Positions 26,289 through 35,427 of a stretch of 64,000 nt of DNA are shown here, one piece after another. The stretch spans positions 1 through 64,000 of the forward strand of contig CANRWP010000004.1 in assembly GCA_947643595.1 (NCBI GenBank), given 5' to 3'. Under the pieces are notes generated by a model. That model did not search any database and was not told the origin of the DNA. It saw only the letters and a program-made list of their open reading frames with translations. Each line of letters opens with the position of its first letter. The first letter of the stretch is position 1. The translations under genes and the position numbers were made by a program. The stretch comes from an uncultured bacterium (lineage in GTDB: Bacteria; Bacillota; Clostridia; Lachnospirales; Lachnospiraceae).

Positions 26289-27710
26289 ATGTCTGATTTT
26301 TATAATGGAGATATTTTTACAAACAGACCCATCACGATGAATGAAAACAATAATCTGCTTGAAATTGAGGAGCATATGTACATACTGGACGATGTGAAAA
26401 AGCCCAATGTGTTCCGCAACATGTTTCCTTATTCCGAGGTGCCGAAAATCCCGTTTAACGACAGGATCGTGCCCCACAATATGCCGCGGGAGATCTGGAT
26501 CACCGATACCACATTCCGGGACGGACAACAGTCGAGGGCGCCTTACACAACGGAGCAGATCGTGAAGATATATGATTATCTGCACAAACTGGGCGGGCCG
26601 AAAGGATTGATTCGTGCCAGTGAATTTTTTCTGTACAGCAAGAAAGACAGGGATGCAGTCTATCAGTGCATGGAGAGGGGGTATGAGTTCCCGGAAGTGA
26701 CGAGCTGGATCCGCGCGTCTAAAGAAGACTTTAAGCTGGTCAAAGAAATCGGCATGAAGGAGACTGGCATTCTGGTAAGTTGTTCCGATTATCATATATT
26801 TATGAAATTGAAGATGACCAGACGGCAGGCGATGGAGCACTATCTGAATGTGATACGGGACTGTCTGGAGGAGGGCATTAGCCCCAGGTGTCATCTGGAA
26901 GATATCACGAGAGCGGATATTTACGGCTATGTGGTACCGTTCTGCCTGGAGCTGATGAAGCTGATGGAACAGTATAAGATACCGGTCAAAGTGCGCGCCT
27001 GCGATACGATGGGCTACGGCGTGAACTACCCGGGGGCGGTAATTCCCCGGTCCGTGCAGGGGATCATCTATGCGATCTATAAACACGCCGGTGTGCCCAG
27101 CGAACTGATAGAGTGGCACGGACATAACGATTTTTATAAGGCTGTCAGCAATTCTACAACAGCGTGGCTCTACGGCTGCTGCGGCGTGAATACGTCATTG
27201 TTTGGTGTCGGTGAGCGGACCGGCAATACGCCGTTAGAGGCGATGGTGTTTGAGTACGCTCAGCTGAAAGGCAGTCTGGATGGTATGGAGACGGCTGTCA
27301 TCACAGAGTTGGCAGAGTATTATGAAAAGGAGATCGGCTATCAGATCCCGCCGAGAACCCCTTTTGTCGGGAAGAATTTCAATGTGACAAGAGCAGGCAT
27401 TCATGCCGACGGGCTCCTGAAAAACGAGGAGATCTACAATATATTTGATACAGAGAAATTTTTGAACAGGCCGGTGCTGTGTGCAGTATCCAACACTTCC
27501 GGGCTTGCGGGGATCGCTCACTGGATCAACACTTATTACAGGCTGAGAGAGGACAGGCAGGTGGACAAGACAAGTGAGCTGGTAAAAAATGTGAAGATAT
27601 GGGTGGATGAGCAGTATGCGGAAGGGCGCGTCACCGTTTTGACGGACGACGAGCTGGTGAGCGTGATTGACGAGGAATGTAATAAGCTTGGAATCGATCT
27701 GGTAAAGTGA
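26289..27710 (+). CDS. DRE-TIM acyltransferase, probable Re-citrate synthase
   Basis: 473 residues. A DRE-TIM barrel acyltransferase of the isopropylmalate/homocitrate synthase superfamily: TTFRDGQQSRAPYT is the catalytic metal/base motif, CHLEDITRADI the middle motif, and EWHGHNDFYKAVSN carries the metal-binding histidines. There is no C-terminal leucine-binding regulatory domain as in LeuA. The operon partner is isocitrate dehydrogenase, and Re-citrate synthase of Clostridium kluyveri belongs to this superfamily, so acetyl-CoA plus oxaloacetate to citrate is the most likely reaction. Homocitrate or isopropylmalate synthase are alternatives. No aconitase gene is in the window. Expression is probably controlled by the downstream GntR protein. 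Confidence 0.8.
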   Translation: MSDFYNGDIFTNRPITMNENNNLLEIEEHMYILDDVKKPNVFRNMFPYSEVPKIPFNDRIVPHNMPREIWITDTTFRDGQQSRAPYTTEQIVKIYDYLHKLGGPKGLIRASEFFLYSKKDRDAVYQCMERGYEFPEVTSWIRASKEDFKLVKEIGMKETGILVSCSDYHIFMKLKMTRRQAMEHYLNVIRDCLEEGISPRCHLEDITRADIYGYVVPFCLELMKLMEQYKIPVKVRACDTMGYGVNYPGAVIPRSVQGIIYAIYKHAGVPSELIEWHGHNDFYKAVSNSTTAWLYGCCGVNTSLFGVGERTGNTPLEAMVFEYAQLKGSLDGMETAVITELAEYYEKEIGYQIPPRTPFVGKNFNVTRAGIHADGLLKNEEIYNIFDTEKFLNRPVLCAVSNTSGLAGIAHWINTYYRLREDRQVDKTSELVKNVKIWVDEQYAEGRVTVLTDDELVSVIDEECNKLGIDLVK

Positions 27711-27720
27711 AGAGGGAAAA

Positions 27721-28398
27721 ATGGGAAAGTATGATGTAAAAAATGAGGTGACGGACAAATATTCCCTGCGCGGGAGAGTTTTTCACAAGCTCAGGGATGA
27801 TATTTTGAGCGGTAAGTATAAGGAGCATGAAGAGTTAAAGGAAGTGGCCATCGGAGAGGAGTTGGGAGTGTCGAGAACCCCCGTCAGAGAAGCATTCAGA
27901 CAGCTGGAACTGGAGGGACTGATCCAGATCATTCCGAACAAGGGTGCTTTTGTGACCGGCATCACAGTCAAGGATGTCAAGGACATCTACATGATCCGCT
28001 CCAAGCTGGAAGGGCTCTGTGCCAGGTGGGCGACAGAGCATATCACGAAAGAACAGATGGAAGAGATGGAGGAGAATGTCTATCTCACAGAATTTCATAC
28101 AAAAAAGGGGCATATGGATCAGATCGCTGAGCTGGATAACCGTTTTCATGATATACTGTATGAGGCATGCAATTCCAAGATGCTGGAGCATCTGCTGAAG
28201 GATTACCATAATTACGTGCTGCGGGTGAGAAAAAAGAGCCTTGCTACTGACAGGGCAAGCGTTTCCAACAATGAACACCGCCTGATCATGGAGGCGATCC
28301 GGGACAAGGACGCGGACAGGGCGGAGGAGCTGGCCAACGCGCATATGATCAAAGCGTTTCAGAATATGGTGGAGAGCGGAATTTATCAGGATTATTAA
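27721..28398 (+). CDS. GntR-family regulator, FCD (FadR-like) type
   Basis: 225 residues. An N-terminal winged helix (about 14-78) has the GntR signature [24 protein letters not shown]. The C-terminal FCD domain (about 85-215) has the metal/ligand histidine pattern, including [11 protein letters not shown] and [13 protein letters not shown] regulators usually sense small organic acids. It sits between citrate synthase and isocitrate dehydrogenase with 10- and 25-base gaps, and its likely operator overlaps the promoter at 26.2 kb. I infer control of the branch from citrate to 2-oxoglutarate. Confidence 0.93.
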   Translation: MGKYDVKNEVTDKYSLRGRVFHKLRDDILSGKYKEHEELKEVAIGEELGVSRTPVREAFRQLELEGLIQIIPNKGAFVTGITVKDVKDIYMIRSKLEGLCARWATEHITKEQMEEMEENVYLTEFHTKKGHMDQIAELDNRFHDILYEACNSKMLEHLLKDYHNYVLRVRKKSLATDRASVSNNEHRLIMEAIRDKDADRAEELANAHMIKAFQNMVESGIYQDY

Positions 28399-28423
28399 AA
28401 TAAAGGTGAAAGGAGAAGAGAGT

Positions 28424-29629
28424 ATGGAAAAAATCAAAATGACAACTCCTCTTGTGGAGATGGACGGGGATGAGATGACAAGGATTTTATGGCAGCTTAT
28501 CAAGGAGGAGCTGCTGCTGCCGTTTGTCGATCTGAAGACAGAGTATTATGATCTGGGGTTGGAGCACAGGAATGAGACGGATGATCAGGTGACGGTGGAT
28601 TCAGCGGTGGCGACGAAGAAGTATGGCGTTGCGGTGAAGTGTGCTACGATCACGCCAAATGCGGCCAGGGTGGAGGAGTACCATTTAAAGGAGATGTGGA
28701 AGAGCCCTAATGGTACGATCCGTGCGCTGCTTGATGGTACGGTTTTCAGGACACCTATCGTGGTAAAGGGGATCGAGCCCTGTGTGAAGAACTGGGAGAA
28801 GCCGATCACGCTGGCAAGACATGCTTACGGCGATGTTTATAAAAATGTGGAGATCAAGGCGCCGGGACCGGGGAAGGCGGAACTGGTGTTTACCGGGGAG
28901 GACGGAACCGAGATCAGGGAAACGATCCACGAGTTTCAGGGCGCGGGTATCTTGCAGGGAATGCACAATACCAATGCTTCCATCGAGAGCTTCGCGAAGG
29001 CGTGCCTTGGTTATGCGCTCGACAGAAAACAGGATATCTGGTTTGCGACAAAAGATACGATCTCCAAAAAGTATGACCATACATTTAAGGATATTTTTCA
29101 GGAAATCTATGAGAAAGAATATAAGGATGCCTTTGAGCGGGCTGGCATCGAATACTTTTATACACTGATCGATGACGCGGTAGCAAGGGTGATGAAGTCG
29201 AAGGGCGGCTTTATCTGGGCGTGCAAAAATTATGACGGGGATGTCATGAGCGACATGGTGTCTTCCGCCTTCGGTTCCCTGGCGATGATGACTTCCGTGC
29301 TGGTATCGCCGGATGGCGTCTACGAGTATGAGGCTGCGCATGGGACGGTGCAGAGACATTATTACAAGCATCTGGCAGGCGAGGAAACTTCCACCAATTC
29401 CGTGGCGACGATCTTTGCGTGGACAGGGGCGCTCAGAAAGAGGGGGGAACTGGACGGCAACAGGGAGCTTTCCGATTTTGCGGACAGACTGGAGAAGGCG
29501 ACGGTGGAGACCATAGAGTTCGGAAAGATGACGAAGGATCTGGCGCTGATCACGAGCCTTAAGGATGTCACTGTTTTAAATTCTCAGGAGTTTATCAGAG
29601 CAATCAGAGAAAAACTGGAAGAGGTATGA
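28424..29629 (+). CDS. icd: NADP-dependent isocitrate dehydrogenase
   Basis: 401 residues from the ATG at 28424 (AAAGGAG upstream; the ATG at 28406 is less well placed). It belongs to the eukaryotic-like NADP-dependent subfamily: [13 protein letters not shown] at the N-terminus, [11 protein letters not shown], the substrate loop [40 protein letters not shown] with the metal-binding aspartates, and the nucleotide-binding [11 protein letters not shown]. It turns isocitrate into 2-oxoglutarate with NADPH production. Together with the citrate synthase gene it provides the oxidative half-route to glutamate. Confidence 0.96.
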   Translation: MEKIKMTTPLVEMDGDEMTRILWQLIKEELLLPFVDLKTEYYDLGLEHRNETDDQVTVDSAVATKKYGVAVKCATITPNAARVEEYHLKEMWKSPNGTIRALLDGTVFRTPIVVKGIEPCVKNWEKPITLARHAYGDVYKNVEIKAPGPGKAELVFTGEDGTEIRETIHEFQGAGILQGMHNTNASIESFAKACLGYALDRKQDIWFATKDTISKKYDHTFKDIFQEIYEKEYKDAFERAGIEYFYTLIDDAVARVMKSKGGFIWACKNYDGDVMSDMVSSAFGSLAMMTSVLVSPDGVYEYEAAHGTVQRHYYKHLAGEETSTNSVATIFAWTGALRKRGELDGNRELSDFADRLEKATVETIEFGKMTKDLALITSLKDVTVLNSQEFIRAIREKLEEV

Positions 29630-29700
29630 CGAGGATAATGAGTATGATCATGGGGGGAGGACAGGATCTGCCGCTCCCCCTATGAAAGGACCTGAAGAGA

Positions 29701-31617
29701 TCATTCCATCTCCGAGAGCCGCTCCCATTCTTCGTACAGGGTATCCAGTTCTTCTTTTATTTTTTCCTGTTCGGCGGACAGTTCCCCGAGTTTTGCGGAA
29801 TTGCGGCAGACTTCATCGGAGGACATCAGCGTGTCGATATCCGCAATTTTCTGTTCCAGCTCCGTGATCCGGGCTTCCGCTTTTTTTAAATCATTTTCCA
29901 GTTTTCGCTGTCTCGCCTGCGCCGCTTTTTTTGCCTGCCAGTCGGCTTTGGCAGTGGAAATGACAGGAGTATCAGAAACAACGGAAATCCCGCCGGCATC
30001 GGCCGTCTTGTTTTCTGTCTTTTTTTCCATATAATAGTCATAGTTCCCGAGATAGCCGGTCAGCGTCTGTCCGCTCAGTTCCAGGATGCGGTGAGCCGTG
30101 CGGTTGATAAAATACCGGTCATGGGAGACGTAGAGCACGGTTCCCTCATAGTCGTTGATCGCGTCTTCCAGTATTTCCTTGGAGGTGATATCAAGGTGGT
30201 TGGTGGGCTCATCCAGGATCAGAAAGTTTGACTCGGAGAGCATAAGCTTTGCCAGGGAGATGCGTCCTCGTTCGCCGCCGCTGCATTCTTTGATCAGTTT
30301 AAACACATCGTCTCCCGTAAAGAGGAAGGCGGCAAGAATATTCCGGATCTCGGTCGTGGTGAGCGTCGGATATTCGTCGGAGATTTCATCGTAGATGGAT
30401 TTCTCCGCGTGGAGCACATGATGCTCCTGATCGTAGTAGCCGATGTGGACATTGGTTCCCAGGCGGATCGTGCCCTCATCCGCGGGGAGCAGTTCGTTGA
30501 TCATTTTCAGGAGCGTGGTCTTTCCGGTGCCGTTATCCCCGATGATCGCCACATGCTCGCCGCGCTTTAAGGAAAAAGATATTTTCCGGAATAAAACTTC
30601 CCTGTCGAAAGCTTTGCTGAGCTCCGTGATATCCAGCACATCTTTTCCGCTGGTGATGCTGGGGATAAGGGCGATGTGCATGTCGCTGCGCACTTCCGTA
30701 GGTTTTTCCAGCACTTCTATTTTTTCCAGCATTTTTTCCCGGCTTTCCGCCCGGCGGATCGATTTTTCCCGGTTGAAGGATTTCAATTTGTCGATGACTT
30801 CCTGCTGGTGTTTTATCTCACGCTGTTGATTCAGATAAGCATGCATCCGGTTGATGCGGTACTGTTCCTTTTTTTTCGCGTACGCGCTGTAGTTGCCGGC
30901 AAAGGTCATAACAACGCCGGCGTCGATCTCGACGATCTTTATGGCGATGCGGTCCAGAAAATACCGGTCATGGGAGACGGTCAGTACAGCGCCCTTATAT
31001 GCCGCGAGATAACCTTCGAGCCAGCGGATCGCATTCATATCGAGATGGTTGGTGGGCTCATCCAACAGGATGATATCGGGGGAGAGCAAAAGGAGTTTGC
31101 CCAGCGCCACCCTTGTCTTTTGCCCGCCGGAGAGCGTACAGACGGGTTTGTCATACTCCGACTCCTCAAAGCCGAGCCCCTTTAAGACGCCAGTCAGCTC
31201 GCTCTTATAGGCGTAGCCGTTCTCCATCTCAAAGCGGGTGGTGAGGCGGGCATACTGGTCCATCAGATTTTCCAGCGCTTCGCCTTCCCGGTGTTTCATA
31301 TCATGTTCCATCTGCCTGATCTCCTGTTCCATGACAAGGAGATAGTTTTTGACGCTCATCAGCTCGTCGAAAATCGTGTTTTCGCTGTCCAGAATGGGAT
31401 TCTGTTCCAGATAGCCAATGGTTTTGCCCCTGGAAATGCTGACAACACCCTCATCGGGGGATAATCGTCCGGTGATGATGTTGAGCAGGGTGGTCTTACC
31501 TGCGCCGTTGATACCGATGATCGCGGCTTTTTCATGGTCTTCTATATGGAAATTAGCCTGTTTTATGATGGTTTTTCCATCGAAGGATTTTGTGATATTC
31601 TGACAGGATAAAATCAT
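29701..31617 (-). CDS. ABC-F family ATPase (ribosome-associated)
   Basis: 638 residues. Two ABC ATPase domains without membrane segments: Walker A GINGAGKTT and GDNGTGKTT, signature LSGGQKTR and CSGGERGR, Walker B followed by DEPTNHLD in both. An inter-domain linker rich in Arg/Lys (about 240-310) corresponds to the P-site tRNA-interacting motif. The C-terminus from about 555 is a coiled coil, as in Uup and YdiF relatives. ABC-F proteins act on the ribosome E site; some give antibiotic resistance, others are housekeeping factors. The sequence alone does not decide. Its leader carries a terminator-like hairpin. Confidence 0.93.
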   Translation of the reverse strand: MILSCQNITKSFDGKTIIKQANFHIEDHEKAAIIGINGAGKTTLLNIITGRLSPDEGVVSISRGKTIGYLEQNPILDSENTIFDELMSVKNYLLVMEQEIRQMEHDMKHREGEALENLMDQYARLTTRFEMENGYAYKSELTGVLKGLGFEESEYDKPVCTLSGGQKTRVALGKLLLLSPDIILLDEPTNHLDMNAIRWLEGYLAAYKGAVLTVSHDRYFLDRIAIKIVEIDAGVVMTFAGNYSAYAKKKEQYRINRMHAYLNQQREIKHQQEVIDKLKSFNREKSIRRAESREKMLEKIEVLEKPTEVRSDMHIALIPSITSGKDVLDITELSKAFDREVLFRKISFSLKRGEHVAIIGDNGTGKTTLLKMINELLPADEGTIRLGTNVHIGYYDQEHHVLHAEKSIYDEISDEYPTLTTTEIRNILAAFLFTGDDVFKLIKECSGGERGRISLAKLMLSESNFLILDEPTNHLDITSKEILEDAINDYEGTVLYVSHDRYFINRTAHRILELSGQTLTGYLGNYDYYMEKKTENKTADAGGISVVSDTPVISTAKADWQAKKAAQARQRKLENDLKKAEARITELEQKIADIDTLMSSDEVCRNSAKLGELSAEQEKIKEELDTLYEEWERLSEME

Positions 31618-31647
31618 GATAATGTACCTCGTCTGTTCATGTAAGGG

Positions 31648-31696
31648 AAAAGTCCGGCATATTTTATATCAGGAGAGCAACCGTTCTATCCCGGAC
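31648..31696 (-). promoter_or_regulatory. Leader hairpin upstream of ABC-F gene, possible attenuator
   Basis: In minus-strand RNA, GTCCGG (31696-31691) pairs with CCGGAC (31657-31652), extended by ATA/TAT past one mismatch, and is followed by TTTT (31651-31648). It lies between the promoter and the start codon. Resistance-type ABC-F genes are often controlled by such attenuators. Confidence 0.45.
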
Positions 31697-31703
31697 AGTA
31701 ATC

Positions 31704-31732
31704 AGTTTACTAAGGAAAGAGAAAACTGTCAA
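31704..31732 (-). promoter_or_regulatory. Promoter of ABC-F gene
   Basis: On the minus strand: TTGACA (31732-31727), 17-base spacer, TAAACT (31709-31704). It leaves a leader of about 80 bases. Confidence 0.7.
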
Positions 31733-31751
31733 TAAAATGTGCGAAGAGTAT

Positions 31752-31780
31752 TTGCCGAGTTGAGGATAGAGTGATATACT
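31752..31780 (+). promoter_or_regulatory. Promoter of mscS-rex-nnr-alr run
   Basis: TTGCCG at 31752-31757, 17-base spacer, TATACT at 31775-31780. It precedes a run of seven closely spaced plus-strand genes. Confidence 0.55.
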
Positions 31781-31802
31781 ATTATGGAAAGAGGGTGAAA
31801 AA

Positions 31803-32603
31803 ATGGCGATTGGTCAGATTATCATGATAGCAGCCTTTATCGCGATAGCCGGTGTGATGATCCAGATTGTCAATCTGATATTCCGTCGGATAGAAAAGAA
31901 AAGCAAAGCGGCACATCTGCGGTTTTCCCGTGGGATGTTCAAGGCTCTTATTATCGTATTGACGATCTATACGCTTGCCCAGCAGTTTGAGCTGACGAAG
32001 GATATGAGTACGGCACTTCTGCAGAGCGGTTCGCTGGTGATCGCGGTGGCGACTTTTGCGGCGCAGCAGGCTCTTGCCAATGTGATCAGCGGCTTCAGTC
32101 TGGCGTTTTCCAAACCCTATAACGTGAACGATAAGATCAGGGTCTCCCAGGGAAACAGTGTGGTCGCAGAAGGCATTGTGACGGATATCACGCTGCGCCA
32201 TACGATCATCAGCCAGTATAACGGGGAGAGTTGTATCGTCCCCAATTCGGTTATGGATTCCGCGGTGATCACCAATACGAACTATACGGAGAACATCGGG
32301 AACTTTATGGAGATCACGGTGGGATACGATTCGGATATCGGCAGGGCGATGGAACTGATGCGGCAGATCTGCGCGGAGCATGAGCTGACGTTGAATACCG
32401 TGGAAAACAGCGTGTTTGTAAAGGGGTACAGTGCAGACGGAGTCATTCTGAAGACGACGGTCTGGACAAAGAATCTGGACGACAGTTTTCACGCCTGCAG
32501 CGATATACGTCTCTCTCTGGTGCAGAAATATCTGGAGGAGGGCATTGAGATTCCTTACCAGACGGTGACGGTTAAGTCGGGGGACGTAAAATCCGGGCAG
32601 TAG
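31803..32603 (+). CDS. Small-conductance mechanosensitive channel (MscS family)
   Basis: 266 residues. Three predicted membrane segments: about 4-26, 45-63 and the pore-lining third helix at about 75-105 (IAVATFAAQQALANVISGF), which has the alternating Gly/Ala pattern of MscS. The beta domain follows (GIVTDITLRHTIISQYNGE, IVPNSVM), then the C-terminal alpha/beta domain. It opens under membrane tension and releases solutes on osmotic downshock. It is first in the rex-containing run. Confidence 0.92.
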   Translation: MAIGQIIMIAAFIAIAGVMIQIVNLIFRRIEKKSKAAHLRFSRGMFKALIIVLTIYTLAQQFELTKDMSTALLQSGSLVIAVATFAAQQALANVISGFSLAFSKPYNVNDKIRVSQGNSVVAEGIVTDITLRHTIISQYNGESCIVPNSVMDSAVITNTNYTENIGNFMEITVGYDSDIGRAMELMRQICAEHELTLNTVENSVFVKGYSADGVILKTTVWTKNLDDSFHACSDIRLSLVQKYLEEGIEIPYQTVTVKSGDVKSGQ

Positions 32604-32635
32604 AAATAATTACAATGTAATGAGGTTTTATCGGG

Positions 32636-33286
32636 ATGGAGTACGGCAGAGAGTTTGCGAGGGATATTTCCCAGGCGGTGGTCGGGAGACTGCCGAGATA
32701 TTTTCGGTATCTCGGGGAACTGAAAGACGAGGGAGTCACCAGGATCTCCTCCAGGGAATTGAGTAATCTGATGCATGTGACGGCCTCTCAGATCAGACAG
32801 GATCTGAATCAGTTCGGAGGATTTGGACAGCAGGGATACGGCTATAATGTGGAATATTTATACAGTGAGATCGGAAAAATACTCGGGATCGATGAGACGC
32901 ATCAGTTGATCCTGGTGGGCGCGGGCAATTTGGGACAGGCTCTGGTAAATTATATGAATTTTCAGCGCCGGGGATTTTTGTTCCGGGGGATCTTTGATAA
33001 AAACCCGGCTCTGTACGGTAAAAAGATCCGGGATATGGAAGTGCAGCCGATGGAAAATCTGGAACAGTTCGTGCGCGAGAACAATATCGACATCGCGGTG
33101 CTGACGATTCCGAAGGCCAGCGCCGAGTCCGTGGCGGACATTCTTTCCGGATGCGGTATCCGCGGCATCTGGAATTTTGCGCACTGTGACCTGAATGTGC
33201 CGCCGCATATCCAGGTGGAAAATGTACATCTCTCGGAAAGTTTAATGAAATTATCCTTTCGGTTAAAAAATGATGGGAGCGTATAA
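32636..33286 (+). CDS. rex: Redox-sensing transcriptional repressor Rex
   Basis: 216 residues. The N-terminal winged helix has the family signature VTASQIRQDLNQFGGFGQQG, followed by the NAD(H)-binding Rossmann fold with LVGAGNLGQALVNY and a C-terminal swapped helix. Rex represses fermentation and electron-transfer genes when NAD+ is high and lets go when NADH rises. It lies 32 bases after mscS. I did not find a convincing TTGTTAAN-type Rex site in its own upstream region. Confidence 0.97.
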   Translation: MEYGREFARDISQAVVGRLPRYFRYLGELKDEGVTRISSRELSNLMHVTASQIRQDLNQFGGFGQQGYGYNVEYLYSEIGKILGIDETHQLILVGAGNLGQALVNYMNFQRRGFLFRGIFDKNPALYGKKIRDMEVQPMENLEQFVRENNIDIAVLTIPKASAESVADILSGCGIRGIWNFAHCDLNVPPHIQVENVHLSESLMKLSFRLKNDGSV

Positions 33287-33293
33287 AGGTACT

Positions 33294-33938
33294 ATGTCAA
33301 GGACAAATGATATTTATAAACCGGCTTTGGAGAAAGCGAAATTACCGATTCTGACACTCGATAACAACTGGCATAAACTGTTCACGCAGACGGAAGAGAC
33401 GGCGGAGATCAGAAAGCTGGAGAAGAAGCTGAACGAACTTCTGAAAAGCCAGGGGAGAGTGACGACGGAGGAAAAAAAGTTAAAAGCGGTCAAAAGAAAA
33501 CTGATGGATGAGATCATACAGCTTGCAGACCATTACGGCGGCGGCAGGGACGACATGATTCAGAAGGCGATGGACCGTCATCGGGAGATGGTGGAAGAGT
33601 GCAATGACAGACTCAAAGCGCTGCGGGAGGAGAATGGAAACATTCCGGAGCAGATCGAAGAGACCAACTATCAGCTGATGTTGATGACCATGGAGCTGTG
33701 TTACAAACGCCTGGAAGAAAACAGAAAAGAAATTGAGTACTGCGAGGGATGGATCGAGGAGACACGGGCAAAACTCAGGGAAACTATGGTTCGCAAGCAG
33801 GAGAGAGAAACCAGTACATATGAATTGTACACCTATATGCACAATATTTTCGGACGGGATGTCATCGACATTTTTGATATGCATTACCATCCGGAAAAAT
33901 TCAGGCCAAAGAAAAAAGAAGAGGGTTATATAGACTAA
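33294..33938 (+). CDS. Coiled-coil protein of unknown function
   Basis: 214 residues from the ATG at 33294 (AAAGGT just upstream); an upstream ATG at 33270 would overlap rex by 17 bases. A short N-terminal segment (KPALEKAKLPILTLDNNWH) is followed by long charged helices (about 38-190) of coiled-coil type and a C-terminal segment (IFGRDVIDIFDMHYHPEKF). There is no signal or membrane span, so it should be cytoplasmic. No family is recognised. It is only 2 bases from the MBOAT gene, so cotranscription is nearly certain. Confidence 0.78.
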   Translation: MSRTNDIYKPALEKAKLPILTLDNNWHKLFTQTEETAEIRKLEKKLNELLKSQGRVTTEEKKLKAVKRKLMDEIIQLADHYGGGRDDMIQKAMDRHREMVEECNDRLKALREENGNIPEQIEETNYQLMLMTMELCYKRLEENRKEIEYCEGWIEETRAKLRETMVRKQERETSTYELYTYMHNIFGRDVIDIFDMHYHPEKFRPKKKEEGYID

Positions 33939-33940
33939 AG

Positions 33941-35389
33941 ATGCTGTTTAATTCGTACATTTTTTTGTTTTTGTTTCTGCCCGTTACGCTGGTTTTTTAT
34001 TATCTTTTAAGCAGATATAAAAAATATACTCAGGCAAAAATTTTTCTGATAGGAATGTCAGGCTGGTTTTATGCCTATTTTAACGTTTCCTATCTGATTC
34101 TGTTGTGTGTCAGTGTGGCAGTCAATTATTTTTTTCATTGCAGAATCTGCAGAGAAAAGCATAAAACGGATATTGTCACAGGAGTCGCTTTCAATCTGCT
34201 GCTCCTGTGCTATTTTAAGTATTCTGATTTTTTTATAGAGAATATCAATATGGTATTCGGCGCATCGATGCCGCTGAAAAATATAGTGCTGCCTCTCGGC
34301 ATCAGTTTCTTTACATTTCAGCAGATATCCTTTCTGGTGGATACCTACAGAGGAGAGGCAAAAAGGTGCGGGTTTACGGAGTATGCGCTGTTTGTCGTAT
34401 TTTTTCCTCAGCTGATCGCGGGGCCTATTGTTACCTGCGGGGAGATGATGGATCAGTTTCGCGATCCTGCGAGAAAAAAACCGGACATGAATTACCTGAC
34501 AAAAGGCGTTATGCTCTTTACCCTGGGACTTGTCAAAAAGGTGATCCTCGCAGACACGCTGGGACAGGCGGTGGACTGGGGATACGGCGCGATCGAGGTG
34601 TTGGATTCCACCAACGCTTTTCTGATCTCGGTACTGTACACTTTTCAGCTGTATTTTGACTTTTCCGGCTACTGTGATATGGCGAAGGGCATCGGCTGTA
34701 TGCTGCATATCGACCTGCCGGTCAATTTTCATTCCCCGTACCAATCGACGGGCATTATGGAGTTCTGGAAGCGGTGGCATATCACGCTGGGAAGATTTTT
34801 TACGAAGTATGTCTATATTCCGTTAGGCGGAAATCGGAACGGGAGATGGAAAACCTGCAGGAACAGCTTTATTGTGTTCTTTCTGAGTGGACTCTGGCAC
34901 GGGACGAACTGGACTTTCGTGCTCTGGGGCGTAATGCACGGCGTGGGTTATATCATAGACTATCTGGGGAAGCCCATCTGGAAAAAACTGCCCCGGGCGC
35001 TGTCGGTGTTTTTGACCTTTTGTTTTGTAAATCTGGCATTTGTGGCTTTTCGGGCGCCGGATTTAAGTACGATGTGCGATATGTACCGACAGATCTTCTC
35101 CGGCGGGATCGGTCTGCCGATGGCGGAGATCGCCATATTTTTTCATGGCAGCGCATGGAATTATCTGTTCGAAGTCGTGCCGGGTCATTCGAGCGTCCTG
35201 AAAAATTATGGCCCTTTTGTGCTGTTTATGGCTCTGGCGCTTTATCTTGTGTTTGTGGGAAAGAACGCAGTGGAACGGGCGGAGAGCAGTCGTTTCAAAA
35301 TTGGAGGAGCCATTGCCGCCGCAATACTGTTTTTGTATTGTGTCGTGTCGCTTTCGGGGGTCAGCTCCTTCCTGTATTTTAACTTTTAA
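33941..35389 (+). CDS. MBOAT-family O-acyltransferase (AlgI/DltB-like)
   Basis: 482 residues, about 11 membrane segments. Family marks: PLGISFFTFQQISFLVDTYRG, FFPQLIAGPIV, the FWKRWHITLGRFF motif and the catalytic histidine in FLSGLWHGTNWTFVLWG. These proteins pass acyl groups (often acetyl or D-alanyl) across the membrane onto extracellular polymers. The next gene encodes an SGNH-like membrane protein, the usual partner. The dlt genes for D-alanylation are absent, so acetylation of a wall or secreted polysaccharide is more likely. Confidence 0.93.
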   Translation: MLFNSYIFLFLFLPVTLVFYYLLSRYKKYTQAKIFLIGMSGWFYAYFNVSYLILLCVSVAVNYFFHCRICREKHKTDIVTGVAFNLLLLCYFKYSDFFIENINMVFGASMPLKNIVLPLGISFFTFQQISFLVDTYRGEAKRCGFTEYALFVVFFPQLIAGPIVTCGEMMDQFRDPARKKPDMNYLTKGVMLFTLGLVKKVILADTLGQAVDWGYGAIEVLDSTNAFLISVLYTFQLYFDFSGYCDMAKGIGCMLHIDLPVNFHSPYQSTGIMEFWKRWHITLGRFFTKYVYIPLGGNRNGRWKTCRNSFIVFFLSGLWHGTNWTFVLWGVMHGVGYIIDYLGKPIWKKLPRALSVFLTFCFVNLAFVAFRAPDLSTMCDMYRQIFSGGIGLPMAEIAIFFHGSAWNYLFEVVPGHSSVLKNYGPFVLFMALALYLVFVGKNAVERAESSRFKIGGAIAAAILFLYCVVSLSGVSSFLYFNF

Positions 35390-35427
35390 AATATTTATGT
35401 AAATTTTGCAAAGGAGAACAGGACACC

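Noticed and set aside
26025-27125. 366-codon minus-strand frame over the citrate synthase gene
   Set aside because: Antisense shadow of a well-supported enzyme gene; it also spans the promoter and terminator of its neighbours.
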